Counted from the stretch's first letter, positions 21,834 to 34,599 are shown. The stretch: DNA of 64,000 bases from Cunninghamia lanceolata (GCA_027924645.1 BSBN01000140.1:6702501-6766500); one strand, 5' to 3'. A program made the numbers and translations. Notes: generated by a model from the letters alone, not told the origin.

Positions 21834-22396
21834 TGTTAGTGTAGGTTTTTACTTCCTAGTTGGTTTATTTATTTTTCTATTTCCTAAGTTTCTCCTACAC
21901 TTCTAATTTATCTTTCTTAGGATTAATAATGTGAATATTAGTGTGAGTGGGTGCAAGGTGTCAACATCTTTCTTAGGAGTTACACTTGCTTATTTTAGGC
22001 TATTGTTGTAGACTCCTCTCATTGGTCATATTTGTCATCATCCCCCTCTCTCATATGCTATATATACTCACCTCCTAGCTAGTCTTGGTATTGTATTTTT
22101 TTATGGCTATTTTCTTAAATACATTCCTCTAATGCTATTTTTCTCTTGCAGAATTTGTATTTCTCTCTTGGAGACTAACTCTATGTTGTTATTTTGATCT
22201 TGTATAATTTACATTTATAAGTTTAATAACTAGTTGTTGCAATACATTTCTGGGTTATTCATCTTTTCATATTCAAACAATGTCATCATAAGTTTCCCAA
22301 TATAGCACTCCATTTTTGGTTCTACCATCTCCTCAAATCATAGTTATGACATGCGTCATAGTGCTTGTCAAGATTCCCAATAACTCCCTCTTATAG
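21834..22396 (+). mobile_element. Element A 3' LTR
   Basis: Starts TGTTAGTGTAGG after the polypurine tract. The end is inferred from the point where antisense B-type LTR similarity resumes (about 22397). The terminal CA appears decayed to TA. With no 5' LTR to compare, the 3' limit is uncertain. Confidence 0.6.
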
Positions 22397-22687
22397 GCTC
22401 TTACAACTATCATAAGAATATGTCATAACCTATCATATAATTCCTTAAAAATATGACATCCAAATCTACCAATAAAAGAGCATCTTATGACAACTTACAA
22501 CTCATCAAACAAAGTACCAACATGTGGCACATTGTGCCAACTCAAAATCCCACACCCTACTTATGTTGGAGAACAATTTAAATAATAAAATAAAATACAA
22601 TATGCCAAATAATTATGAGAAAATGTAAAATAATAAATAAATAATCTCATGAAATTTGCAGGGTTGAGACACTTAATTTCCCAACAC
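22397..22687 (-). mobile_element. Antisense copia LTR fragment (U3 part), continuation of 17226-17797
   Basis: The minus strand starts TGTTGGGAAATTAAGTGTCTC at 22687, nearly the start of the B LTRs. It shares the TTATTTATT tract and a GGCAC-AT-TGCCA block with them. It is shorter than the equivalent part of B, so some internal bases are lost. Confidence 0.7.
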
Positions 22688-22861
22688 TGATCATCTCTTG
22701 TGTAACTTGGCAATAAATAAATTTAAAGGTGTTGGACACTTTTTTTTCAACTTTTTCTTATTGCTACCTAATGTCAAGAAATAGGAGATGAATTGCACAC
22801 TTAGCTAATGGAAAAGGAAACATCTTGCAAAAGAGAATTCTTTAAGCATACCATGTGTTTT

Positions 22862-23340
22862 TTGCACCTTACGCTATTAGAAGAGTCCATTCAAATGGGA
22901 ATATTTAAACCATCCTACCTTGTATACCTTTCTAGAAAAGATACTCTCAAAGTTGTATTTGCTTCTCACCATCATCTAGATTATAGAGAGGTTGGTTTGT
23001 GTTTCCACATGGTAAAGCCATTAGTAGTATGTAAACCAAGAATTATAGTATTGTTATTACTCCACCACCAAGATGGGGTATGTTGGTTCCTTTTCCTATG
23101 CAAGAGTAACAAGACAAGTAGGGATCCCCTGAGTCTTCAACCTAAATAACTTTCTCAAATGATTGTTCAAATGTAGAAGATTCTTCTCCACTACGTCAAG
23201 AACCTAATAGGGATACTTCAATTTATTGTTTTTACTTTATTTTTGAATTAATTTATTAGAAACTCTTATTTAAATAAACCTTATATGCTAACAACAACAT
23301 TTTAATTATAAACCTTATATATTATACTTCTTAATATTTA
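22862..23340 (+). repeat. Dispersed repeat, copy 1 (partner 46349-46820), possible gene fragment
   Basis: About 480 bp shared in direct orientation with 46349-46820. Within it the same frame is open in both copies over the first 130 bases. Copy 1 reads IFKPSYLVYLSRKDTLKVV..HHLDYREVGLCFHMVK. Copy 2 reads IFKSSYLKSLANKATLIVG..HHLDNEEVGLYLHMVK. Both then run into GTAAAG, a plausible splice donor. I do not recognise the protein. No LTR ends or terminal inverted repeats bound the copies. It could be an exon plus intron copied by a transposon, or part of an unrecognised element. Confidence 0.6.
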
Positions 23341-23721
23341 GTGATTAATATAATATATTAATAACATTCCAATATTTTTTTTTTAATGAAACAAACTCTT
23401 TGAGAAGAAAAGATTTAACATTGAAAATTTCTATCCCCTTAGTAAACAAACTCATCATTGTAGTCAACACACTTCATTCCCTCATTATTTTAAGTGGAAT
23501 AGGATATTTTAATAGAAACAAACTCATGATTCCAACCAACACCCAACCTACCTCAAGGTGTGTCAAATCTCATAGTTGTTGCATCCAAGTTTTAGAATTT
23601 AAAAAAAAAAAAACTCTTCTTTTGTGTTTGTAACTCTTTTTATTCCAATTAAAACAAGTCTTAGACTAAAAGAAAAAACTGAGTGAAATATCATGAAAGA
23701 TTCCAAGTGTGTTGGTACTAG
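23341..23721. other. Unassigned AT-rich DNA
   Basis: Nothing recognised beyond A/T runs. A 77-codon open stretch at 23400-23633 has no domain signal. Confidence 0.5.
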
Positions 23722-24530
23722 AATTTAAGTATCATACAGGGCTCCCCCACGAATCTCATTAGCAACATAACTAGTAAAAGCACCAAAGGTGCTATCAAAT
23801 GGCCGATAGGCACAAATATTTATAGGCCTATCACTAAATAGTTTATATTTTTTTTTATTAGAAAGTCACTACATGTAGTAGTTGGTGAAAAATACTATAT
23901 ATACTATAAGAAACTCAATTATTGTTTGTGTTTGTTTGAATGTTGACATCCATGTTTGTTTGAAGTGTCTTTGAACTTTATTTGTTTGAAGTGTGTTTGA
24001 ACTTTAGGCATTACTTTGTGTGCACTTATTGTTTGAACTTTTGGAATTCATTTTGTATGTGTGTTTGAACAAGTTGGCATCCACTTATTTTTTGTGTGAA
24101 GTGTGTATTTGAACTTTGACATCCCTTTATTATTTGAGTGATTTTTTGATGTTCACTGTGTGTATGTGAAATGTGTATGAACTAACTTTTATATTCACTT
24201 TGTGTGTGTGTGTGTGAGTGAGTTCATTTTGACATTCGCTTGGATTTGAGTCACTTATTATTTGTGTATTGGCATCAACTTTGCTTATGTGAATCATATG
24301 TTTGAACTTTGGCATCCACTTAATTTGTTTGAGTTAATTGTGCATTCATTTTTTTTGTATGAAATGTGAGTGAACTACCTTTTCCATTCACTTATTAGAT
24401 CTATTTACTATTTTTGTTTAGTGAAGTTTAAACTTTCACATTTACTTATTGTGAATTAAAATTGGCATGTTGAATTATGTTTAAAATTTAAGTATTGTAG
24501 AGGGCTCCCCCACCAATCTCATTAGCAACG
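23722..24530. repeat. Degenerate minisatellite bounded by 50 bp direct repeats
   Basis: Bases 23727-23772 and 24485-24530 share AATTTAAGTAT-(6)-AGGGCTCCCCCAC followed by AATCTCATTAGCAAC. Between them (about 23925-24480) a loose repeat recurs roughly every 45-50 bases: TTTGAACTTTGGCATCCACT, then TATTGTTTGTGTGAAGTGTG-like, in about ten diverged copies. It includes a short (GT)n run near 24200. Confidence 0.75.
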
Positions 24531-25220
24531 TAAAAATAATTTTCAAATAGAATAACTTTTCCATCCACATGCTTTTGAATGTAACATACTCTCAACCAAC
24601 TTTTACTTTTAATTTTTCTTTCTTTCTTTTTCATTACGTTACGCTTAACGTAAGGTTTTAAGATTTAAAAATAAATAAAATTAAGGTATCAGGATATTTT
24701 TTTCATTTTTTAATTGAAAAGTAGAGTACAAAGAATCTAACAAGCAAGAAGGCTACAAAAGAACTAGAGTTACTAAGGTATAAGGAATTTTTTTATTGAT
24801 ATAGGGTATAACTTTCTCCTTCTCTTAAGGTATTAGAATTTTTTTCATTGAAGTAAGGTATTAGGTATAACTTTTTCTTCCTTTAGACATGTATGTTTTC
24901 ACGTCGTCTTTTTTGTGAAACCATAGCAATTACCCGACATTAGACTAATTTTCTCCCCTTCATCGTGTACTCTGATTGATGTGTTTGGGATTATGTAATG
25001 ATAGGTTGTCTGGTGTTGAAGGAAGCAACAACAAAAATTTTCCATGGAAACTCAACAGGCTAGTAGAGGGATCGATCACCTTGTGTATCATACTACAATA
25101 CATCGTGGAACAATAATTGACAATTCCCAACTTGAAGCAGCTCTCAACAAAACTATGCACAAAAGGGTGAATACTCTTCTACATTTTGGATGCTAGTGAA
25201 GGAAATATATCCTACATTAT
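24531..25220. other. Unassigned DNA with short degenerate repeats
   Basis: AAGGTAT(T/C)AGGATATTTTTTTCATT-like motifs recur near 24685, 24776, 24828 and 24855. No gene was recognised. Confidence 0.5.
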
Positions 25221-25935
25221 CGGCATGAGGTGAAGAATGCAAAATATGGCTCTTGGCACCTTTAGACTACATGTCACTGAGTCATTTTGCGAGAATGCAT
25301 CTGCCATTGACATGATCAAATGATGTTGAGTTGGTCAAAAATGAGAGAGGTTATTGTGGAGGGGCCTGACATCTAGTTGTAGGTCTAAATTGATCATTAT
25401 TAGGTGCCACGAAGTGTGAGAACTACTCTATCAAAGTCTGGCAATTTTAGCTCTTAGGTCTCTTAAGAGACTTTGTTGGTACTCTGTAGCCCGATTTGAT
25501 TGGAAAACCTAGGGAATGAAATAGGTCCTCCACTAGCATAAACCTGCCCATCCTAACATGTTGGTACCATCGGTTAAGTCTCATGAGGTGAAGAATACAA
25601 AATATGTCTCTTGGCACCTTTACACTACATGTCACAAAGTCATTTTGCAAGAATGCATCCGCCGTTGGCATGGTCAAATGATGTTGAGTTGGTCAAAACC
25701 GAGAGACATTATTGTGGAGGGACTAACATCTAGTTGTAGGTCTAAACAAATCATTCTCAAGTGCCACGAAGTGCAAGAGCTACTCTGTCAAAGTCTGGTA
25801 ATTTTTGGTTCTTCAGTCTCTTAAGAGACTATCGTTACACTATAGCCCTATTCGATTGGGACACTTAGGGAACAAAACAGGGCCTCCACTAGCATAAACC
25901 CACCCACCCTAACCTATAAGTGCCATGGGTTAGGT
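25221..25935. repeat. Tandem duplication, 358 bp unit, two copies
   Basis: CATGAGGTGAAGAAT starts at 25224 and 25582, and the similarity runs through the whole unit to about 25935. Each copy carries the palindrome CTCTTAAGAG. Open stretches on both strands here are not conserved between the copies, so the unit is probably non-coding. Confidence 0.88.
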
Positions 25936-28259
25936 CCAAATGTGAATCATGCCAAATGTATCTCTCTTCCTATGTAGTCATTTTTTACATAAACTAGATA
26001 ATGAAATGGATAAACACACAACATGTCTTTGCTCATTATTACAAAAATAACTATCTTGGATTGAATGAAAAACATCACAAGTTTTGTCATTTTTAACATG
26101 TATCTTGCATGTTTAACATGTAAGATGATAAATTATCAATGATTATCATATCAAATCTTGTAGTTTCTATATCAAATGTAGTGTTCTAAGAAAATCTAGC
26201 ATGTCAAAGCTAGTGTTCTGCAATGAAAAAAATCACATGTCAAATGTTATAATCTTAATAAGTGTGTTGTTATGTTGTATGTGTATTTCATTATGTTTCT
26301 AATCATGGTTGCCAAGGTTCTTCATTCTTGACCATCTATCAAGGTTGTCATTACTTTATGACACCATGATGGATCTTACCTAACAAGTTATCCTATTATG
26401 TAGGAGATCACTATGACAACGCCATGGAGTTGTCATCACCAATTAATGATCAAGTTGCATGTTTCTAAACCTTTAATCATCACTATTAAAACACAAAAAG
26501 AGTCAAGGGACTATCATACCAAAAGAGCCCTAAAACTGCCACAAAACTATTAATTGTCATTATATAACTATGAGGAAATTTGGAAGTTATCTTGGTTAGT
26601 TTTGAATAGTCATGATTTGATACATGACCATATCATCTTTTCGTAAACCCTAGAATAGTCATGGATCTCCTTGAATAAATCTTTACATAATTAGACACTA
26701 TGTAAGTTGAAAATCTATCAATGTCATTATGTTGTCAATGATTATATAATTGCCATCTCAAATAGTGTAGCCATGGAGACATGAGGTTGTCATGACATTC
26801 ATCTTTAGTTAAGATCATTAGGGGTGTCATATACATCATAATTTTCTACATTGGGATGAATACACTAAATATGTAAGGAGATTTCCATTATATTCTTCAG
26901 AAACCACGTAAACATTGTTTGAAAAAGATTGTTATAGCCAAAAGGGATTGTATAGTCATGATTTGGTGGGTTTAAAGCATTGGAACTTGTGTCATAAACC
27001 TTAGGTCTTGACGGAGTGAGGAGAGTGGGTTTAGATTCAATGAATAATAGTCAATAGGAGTTTATATTTGTCAAAGGAAACATAAAATTTGTAGAAGGGA
27101 TATTCGGACTATCATGTCCCTAGGAATTCAATCATGCATGTTGTTCTTGACTCTGTCATGCAACTAGAGGACATCATTCAACAACTACAAAATGCATGTG
27201 GATGGGACAAGGGACTGTCATCTAGTCAATCAATGCTCCAACTTAACTAGACTGTCATAATCCTCATCACCTTTGAACTACCACATAATTCATAGAGGGG
27301 GTTGTTTGGACAATATAAGACTACCATCATATCTTGTCATCAAGGATCAATTAAAGAGTCTAATACACTACTATTATATGCAAGAGCACTATCATAAGTG
27401 AGATAAAGTGGACTATCACCATGTTGCTTTGTTATTATCACATCTAATTATGGAATTTGGCAATCAATAGGGTCTTGGGATAGTTTTTAGAAGAATTAAT
27501 CATTTTATCAAGGTATTGAGAGAGAAAGAATTCATTTAAAAAATAACTCTTATAATCATATGATCTCTAAATGGTCTTTGACTATCCTGATATCTCCTCA
27601 CAATACACTCACCAAATATAGTTCTTTGTTCTCTCATAACATAGAAAAATAAATCCTTAGACTGTATGCAACACTTTGAAAGACTTTGGATGTTGTGAAT
27701 GCTTTTGTATCCTTATAGGATAGTCATAAAGAGTTTTATCCTACTACCACAATCCATAAAGCTACTTTCAATCCTTTGAGAAAGTCACCTACACCATTAG
27801 ATCCCCATCTTATGCCTCATAAAGTTGGTCATATTAACAAGACACTATCAAAAGGTTTGAAGGTGAATATATGAGGTCCTAACATAGTCAAAAGATTGAA
27901 GGAATGATTGTCATATCAATGAAGAGTTGTCATAAAAGATGGACATCCATGATTGTGGAGATCTATTGCACTATGGTAGGGGTTATTAAAGGGAGAGATG
28001 AGATGATTTTTTGTGAACCTTAGTGGACTTTCACATAAAACATTGAATCTATTTGATTAATTGTTCTAAATTAGAATGGAGTGAGTTGAGCTATCAAAAG
28101 ACTCCTAGGACTGTCACAATGGTCCATAAGTATGCAAATAGACCATGAAAACAACAAAATCTACCATAATATCTCATAAATAGCTCAAGAGAAATCATTT
28201 ACAGTCAAGGGTAGGCTATACAAGTTAAGATTGGTCATGCATAAATGGTGAAGATCTAG
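25936..28259. other. Unassigned 2.3 kb, no gene recognised
   Basis: There is no long frame on either strand. The words GTCAT, ACTATCA and TGTCAT recur unusually often at irregular spacing, suggesting an old, diverged tandem array. No boundaries were found. Confidence 0.4.
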
Positions 28260-28927
28260 GAGGCCGAGGAAAATTGATAAATTTGTGAAGTTTCCCAGAA
28301 CAACAAATTTGACAAACATCGTTTGTGAGGCTAGAAACATTATGGAAACATCTAGAAGCAAGGTAGAAACATGGTGGAAACTTCATGAAATGGAAAGATC
28401 TTATTTTCTACCTACAAAATGAAAGATAGAAGATGTCAATGAGTTTGAAGACAAACTCTAGGAGATGAAATGAAATAAGATTTCCCATTTACCTAATTTG
28501 AAAACCTTTTTGCAAAGTTTTGTTGTGACAACATTTCAAACTCCTAATTTACTATACCAGCCATGAAACAACTTGATTTTCAGACCTATATCACTATTAT
28601 ACCTACACAATCATAGCTAGAAATGGTCAAAGATGAAGGAATCAAGATCTTGGAGCTGAATGAAAATGAACTTTATAATCTTATACCTAAATTGCAGCCT
28701 TAAATATGATTGTTATGGCCTTTCATGAGGTACCAAATTGTTGTTCTAGATTGCAGATGTCTTGATTAAGACTGAAAATTGATAAAAAATGAAGAAAGGA
28801 GGCTAGAAATGATGTTTTGATGGTGAAATTAGTCATCTACAATTGCTTTTTGATGTTTGTACTTGAAAAATGAAGAGCTACAACTACATATAGAACTACA
28901 ATCATGTGGAAATTAAGATTAAGTTAT
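28260..28927 (+). other. Unassigned DNA, weakly gag-like
   Basis: A plus-strand frame reads KVETWWKLHEMERSYFLP (about 28370), then DVNEFEDKL. The spacing of WW and a following EF block is reminiscent of retrotransposon gag. Stops interrupt it and no zinc knuckle follows. Element B is inserted at its right edge. Confidence 0.3.
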
Positions 28928-28932
28928 GTATT

Positions 28933-29970
28933 TGTTGGGAATTAAGGTGTCTCAACCTTTGCAAATCCCTAGCATTGTTTATTTAGTTATGTATTTATTT
29001 ATTGCCTAATTTTTTCTTTACTTGCACATTCAGTTTGGTCACTTAGTTGAGGTGGCATTGTGACATGTCATCCTACTTGGAATGTGACTTGGATGATCAA
29101 GTCAAACTCACATGGATTTGGGCATCCCATTTAAGGTGGCACTAATATGCCATGTGTTGGCATCTTGTGGTATGTGGAAGAGGATATTCCATATGACAGA
29201 ATCTATGACGCATAAGAGCCAAGTATAGAGATTCCTATGACAAGTGGGGACAAGTGTCAAAGAGTATCTTTGCATGAGAGAATGGCATCTTTGGGTGTCC
29301 AAGTTGGGCTATGACATATTGTAAGAGGAATATGCTATATTTAGTCTTGTATGATGGATTCTCTTACAACATTTAAGGTTGTTATGTTGGGTAGATTTAT
29401 GGCAGCTGTAAGATGTGTAAGAGCATCTGTCATAGTCTATTTTTAGCCTTGGAGCACTCCATCTTTGGAAGTCAAATCTTTCATGTTATGACAAATGTAA
29501 GAAAGGTATATTCATGTTGGACAAGTGTCCTTGGGTGTTGGAAAATGGCCATGTGACCAAGATGGATACCCATCTCTAGAAGCTTCCCATTTATGCCTTG
29601 TATCTCTATATAATGTGGAGTTTGGAGTTGTAGTTTGCATAGTTGATGTATAGGTATTGTTATGCTATTGGAATCACTCCGGAAACAACATTTGAAGACT
29701 CTAGGAAGAACTTGCATTGCAAGTGTATTGTAAACTATTATTGTTTTGATAATACATTGTGCAGGTTTAGAGTGTGGGGTTTTTCACCTGAAAAGGTTTT
29801 CCCCACGATATATCTTGTGTCACATGTTCTCTTGTGTTTGTGTTTTCTGCTGTAATATCTTTGTTATATGTTTAACATTGCTGCAATTGTAAGGATTACA
29901 AAGAATTTCCATACATCTCCCCTTATTAGATCAGTGTAGGAAGTGTTTTCGCGTACCTTGCTTCCTTTCA
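28933..29970 (+). mobile_element. Element B 5' LTR
   Basis: 1,038 bp, TGTTGGGAATTAAGG ... GCTTCCTTTCA. Nearly collinear with 41449-42476. Confidence 0.93.
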
Positions 29971-29972
29971 GT

Positions 29973-29984
29973 TGGTATCAGAGC
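29973..29984 (+). other. Element B primer-binding site
   Basis: TGGTATCAGAGC, exact, two bases after the LTR. Confidence 0.92.
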
Positions 29985-30088
29985 TTGATCACCTTTGATC
30001 CTAGTTGTTGGGTAGGGTTTTTTTGTACTAATCTTTGATTGAGTGGGAGTCTATGAAGAGTATTCTTTAATCTTGTTATAGGAAGGAG

Positions 30089-31009
30089 ATGGCAGGCACA
30101 TCCAGAAGAATAGATTTGGAAAAGTTTAATGGCAACAATTTTGAGCTGTGGAAACTCAAAATGGAAGACATGCTTGTTGATAGAGACCTATGGGAAACAA
30201 TTTCTAGTACAAAACTAACGGGAATTGCATAGACAGATTGGGATCTTGAAGATTGTAAAGCTAAGGGTCTTGTGAGACTCTAATTAACTGATTCCATCCT
30301 GTTGAATGTTCACGAGGAGAGGACCATGAAGGAGCTGTGGGAGACACTTGGTGATGTTTATTAGGCTAAATCCCTAGTAAAGAAGTTATTCTTATGGAAG
30401 AAGTTATATTCTTTGAGGATGAAAGATGGAGGATTAGTTGTAGACCACCGAAATGCCTTTAACATGCTAGTTGCATAGTTGACATCCTTTGGTGTGAAGA
30501 TGGAGGAGGAGGATCATTGTATGACCTTTCTTTGTTATTTTCCATATTTGTGGGACCACCTTGTCATGGCCATTGGGAGCACTACAACCACCTTCAAGAT
30601 GGATGAAGTGGTGACTTCACTATTATCTAAAAAAATGCAGAGAAAGTCTTCTGAGTCAGCTAAGGAGGCTCTTGCGGTTCATGGTACACCCAAGGAGAAA
30701 GGAAAAAAAAGGACAAGAAAGCTGAAAAGGGAAAATCCAAATCCCATGGGAGATCCAAATCTACTGGAAAGTCCAAGGCATTGTGTTGGAACTATGGAAA
30801 AACTAGGCACTTTTGAAAGGAGTGCAAGGAGGATAAGAAGAAAAACAAGAACACCTCTGATTCATATTCTAACAAATCACATGATGATGGTGATGCTTTT
30901 ATTGCTGCATTGGCCACCCATGCATCAAATGATGTGTGGTTGATTGACTTAGGTGCTTCCTTCCACATGACCTCACATCGAGGTTGGTTCACAAAGTATG
31001 AAGTGTTCG
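30089..31009 (+). pseudogene. gag: Element B gag and start of protease
   Basis: The start at 30089 gives MAGTSRRIDLEKFNGNNFEL, then WKLKMEDMLVDRDLW, the standard copia gag N-terminus, 105 bases after the PBS. The frame is interrupted by stops such as TAG near 30361 and 30476. It then continues through LVMAIGSTTTTFKMDEVVTSLL (about 30565-30630) and a Lys/Arg-rich tail. The knuckle reads CWNYGKTRHFxKEC (about 30783-30825), with Tyr for the second Cys and Arg for Gly. The protease motif follows as WLIDLGASFHMTS (about 30940-30978), with Leu for the Ser of DSG. Coding stops at 31009, where element C is inserted. Confidence 0.85.
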
Positions 31010-32371
31010 TGTTGGAATTAGGCCAGACAACTGAGAGAGGGGGGGTGAATTAGTTGTCCCACAAAATTAATCTTTTCTTCTTTTTAATCTTCTTTCACAA
31101 CTTACAAACAAATTAATGATGTAAACATTAAAGCATGAAACAATAACATGAGCAGAAACATAATTAACACATTTGACACCAAAATTTTTAATGTGGAAAC
31201 CTGGTTTAGGGAAAACCATGGTGGGGGTTAACCCACAAGATTCGTACCCTATTAAAAGTACTTAAAAATAGGAAGGAACTTGCCTTTGGGTGCACTGCCC
31301 AAAGCTCACTGCTCAAAAGAGGCTCACTTCCTACAGAAATTTATGTTTAATATAGAAAGAATTAACTAAGAAATAGTATCTTCTTCATGCCTAGTTTAGT
31401 CTTTTTGAATACTCACAAAACTTTTGCTCTTCTCCCAAATACTTCTTCACTATCACTTCATCCTTTACTGTTCTTGTTCCTCTACTCCTCTTCTCTGCTC
31501 TGCCTCTAATCCTTTCTTGGGATTTTATTATTTCACACAAGGATGATTTTCCACAACTCAACTACACACCTTTATATGCTTCATCAACCTTGGAATAAAC
31601 ATCAAGGTCAGCACTACAAGCATCAAACTTAATGTGAATCACTAAGCTGTCATCCAAACATAACTGGGACTCAAATCTTCCTTGATCAACATGCCACACT
31701 CCATAGAATTGCTCTTAGATCATCCACAACACACTTAAATCATCCGGTTGACCAAGACTGGGAAGAATAGTAACACCAAGGAAGAAATCTTCAACAACGA
31801 GCTCAATCTTCAACAGGGACCTCCAACACAGTAGGTACATGATCTAGAGACCTCCACAAGCACATTGAATTCAACAAAGACATCCACACTCCTCCAAATC
31901 ATCAAAATCACTTGCATCTTCTTCCAAAACCTCAAAAACATTGTCTTCCATGACTGTCACACTAGAAAGATTGCTTACAGACCTCCAAACCATGAACCAC
32001 TGAAGATGATGATACACATTAACTTCCCAAACATGCCTCTAGAATTGTAGATCATAATATTTCAATGTGCAACAATCCAGACCAATTTACTATCACTCTA
32101 TCTCTTTTGAACATAACAAAACCTCATTCTACTCAGATGGCCATAGCTTCTTCAAATCTTCATGCGGACCTCCCAAAACTTAGCTAGAGATACTTCAGAC
32201 AATCCTCTACATAGCCATATGATCCACATACATTGATCTTCATTAATTTTTTCAATATCCTCAACATTTCAGTCTTCTAAACAGGCAACAAAATAGGATA
32301 CAGTTGACACCAATGGCAACAAGGATATGTTGACATCAACGACAACACCACTTAGACACATATTTGCAACA
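31010..32371 (-). mobile_element. Element C 3' LTR
   Basis: 1,362 bp. On the minus strand it starts TGTTGCAAATATGTG at 32371 and ends CTAATTCCAACA. Collinear with 36905-38247. Confidence 0.92.
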
Positions 32372-32373
32372 AT

Positions 32374-32600
32374 CCCCCCTTTGTCATTGATGGCAACATA
32401 TGATGTGAAAAATTGATTCAACCATCAAGACAAGAACTTCTTCCCCTTTCTCTTATCACTTCTGCAATCACTTTCTTCACTGCTCCCCCTTTCATTAGCA
32501 ACTAGTTTTTCACATGACTTCTCTCCCCCTTTGACATCAATGGCAAAGGGCACATATTTGCAATCTTTTAGCCCCCTTTTTGTTTCAAACTAATCTCAAA
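32374..32600 (-). other. Element C repeated polypurine-tract motifs
   Basis: The minus strand carries AAAGGGG(G)-type motifs near 32374-32384, 32443-32451, 32484-32494, 32524-32535 and 32571-32581. The one at 32374-32384 abuts the 3' LTR and is the likely functional tract. The arrangement is conserved in element D. Confidence 0.8.
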
Positions 32601-32700
32601 ATTTGCATACTGACTACTCCCCCTAAGTAGTATCTCCTTAACATTAATCTGGATCACAAGATATAACTATGAATTCCACTGGACTGATGCACCCTAGTGC

Positions 32701-34150
32701 ATCTTAGTTTTGATCATGAGGGGTAATAACCCCTAACTTCTCTCTGAGATACTCAAAATTATCCTTGGGTAGAGGCTTACTAAAAATATCTGCAATCTGA
32801 TCCTTTGAAGAAACAAACTCCAATCTGATTTCATTCTCATTAAAACTTTCTCTCTCAAAAAGTGAAACTTGATTGATATGTGCTTTGTATTCTAATGCAA
32901 CATTAGATTCTTTGAGATGCTTATTGGACATGAATTATCAGAGAAGATTGTGATAGGCTCCTCAAACACAATTCTGATGTCCTTCAACATTTGCTTCATC
33001 CACAGAACTTGAGTACAATTGTTTGCTACTGCTATATACTCTGCCTCTGCCATGGATAGGGATATTACCTCCTTTTTGAAACCAATCTACTTCCCAAGAT
33101 GAATGCACCACCACTAGTACTTTTTCTATCATCCACATCTCCAACCCAATCAGGATCTGTATATTTATGAAGAGTGAAGTCATTATCCTTTAGATACCAT
33201 AAGGCATAATCTAATGTCCCTTTGAGATATCTAAAAATTCTCTTGACTACTACAACATGGGATTTTCTAGGATCAGCTTGAAATCTAGCAACAAGTCCAA
33301 TTGTATTCATGATATCAGGTCTAGTCTGAGTCAGATAGAGCAGTCCTCCAATCATTGATCTATACCTTTTATGACTTGCCTTAGGGGAGTCATCATCTTT
33401 ACTCATCTTACATCCGGTTACCATGGGTGTACCCACTGGCTTTGAATATTCCATTCCAAACTTTTTCAACAGTTCTCTTACATACTTAGATTGAGATATG
33501 AAGATACCTTTATCTCACTAAATGATTTGCAGACCTAAGAAGAAATTCATTTCACAAAACATGGACATCTCAAATTCACTCTACATCTGATCAAAAAATG
33601 TTTTACACATACTCTCATTTCCACAAAAAATGATATCATCAACAAATACCTCAACAATCAGAATGTGCTCATGATCAATCTTGAAGTAAAAATTACTGTC
33701 AGCAGTGCCTTTGCTATATCCTAGTTTTAGCAGATACTTATCTAATCTTGCATGTCAGGCTCTTGGGGCTTGTTTGAGCCCATACAATGCTTTCCTCAAC
33801 CTGCATACCATATCTCTCTAATCAGATAGCTGAAATCCTTCTGGTTGCTCAATGTAGACTTCTTCTAATTCTTTGTTTAAGAATGCTAACTTGACTTCCA
33901 TCTGATAGACCTTGAAATCTTTATAAGAAGAAAATGCAATAAATAATCTGATTGCCTCTATTCTTTCCATCAGAGAAAAAGTTTCTTCAAAATCAATTCA
34001 TTTCACTTGAGAATATCCTTTGCATACCAGCCTTGCTTTGTTTCTTACAACTTCACCATCTTCATTTAGTTTATTCTGGAAGACCCATTTAGTTCCAATT
34101 ACATTTTATCTTCAAGTCTAGGAACAAGATCCCAAGTGTGATTCTTTTCA
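32701..34150 (-). pseudogene. pol: Element C reverse transcriptase and RNase H
   Basis: On the minus strand the reverse transcriptase starts near 34150 and gives [22 protein letters not shown], then KALYGLKQAPRA. The catalytic box is FVDD (33635-33646; Tyr replaced by Phe, as in sister D). The RNase H part includes MIGGLLYLTQTRPDIMN (about 33320), VKRIFRYLKGT (about 33230) and DWVGDVDDRKSTSGGAF (about 33130). The C-terminus is SKDQIADIFSKPLPK (about 32800), ending at 32701. At least one frameshift near 33060 and several stops break it. In life it would copy the element RNA to cDNA in virus-like particles. Confidence 0.88.
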
Positions 34151-34599
34151 ATTTGCATTAATTATTCATCCATGGATTTTACCCAATTTTCATCATTGCA
34201 TGCTTCACATACTAAATTTGGTTCAATCTTTGAAATCAAACAAATCTCCTCTTGATCTTCAACAATTCTTTTCCTAGTTCAAACACATTTATATCTATCT
34301 CCTATGATTTGATCTTCAGGATGATTTAGTCTTACATACCTAGTAGTTTTGGGATTTATTTGAACCTCTGTTCCTTGAGCTTGTTCTTCAACATCTGCAC
34401 TATCTTCTTGAGTCACGAGATTTCCTAGATCAATCTGAATCTGAGTTTAGGTTTGAACTTGTCTTCCTTGACTTTGAATTTCATCTTGATCATCTGATTC
34501 ATATTTGTAAGACTTGGAATGTCCTTTGCTCTCATCAACTCTAACATTTGCACTTTCAACAATCTTTTTCAATCTTTTGTTAAAGCACCGGTATGCCTT

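Larger units (their letters stand above)
17798..22396 (+). mobile_element. Element A: 5'-truncated Ty1-copia inserted in the antisense LTR
   Basis: Gag, protease, integrase, reverse transcriptase, RNase H, a polypurine tract and a 3' LTR follow in copia order on the plus strand. The 5' LTR, PBS and start of gag are missing. The flanking antisense LTR is continuous once A is removed. GCTCTTACAA occurs at both junctions (near 17788 and 22397), which could be a target duplication or LTR overlap. Many stops and frameshifts show it is long dead. Confidence 0.8.
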
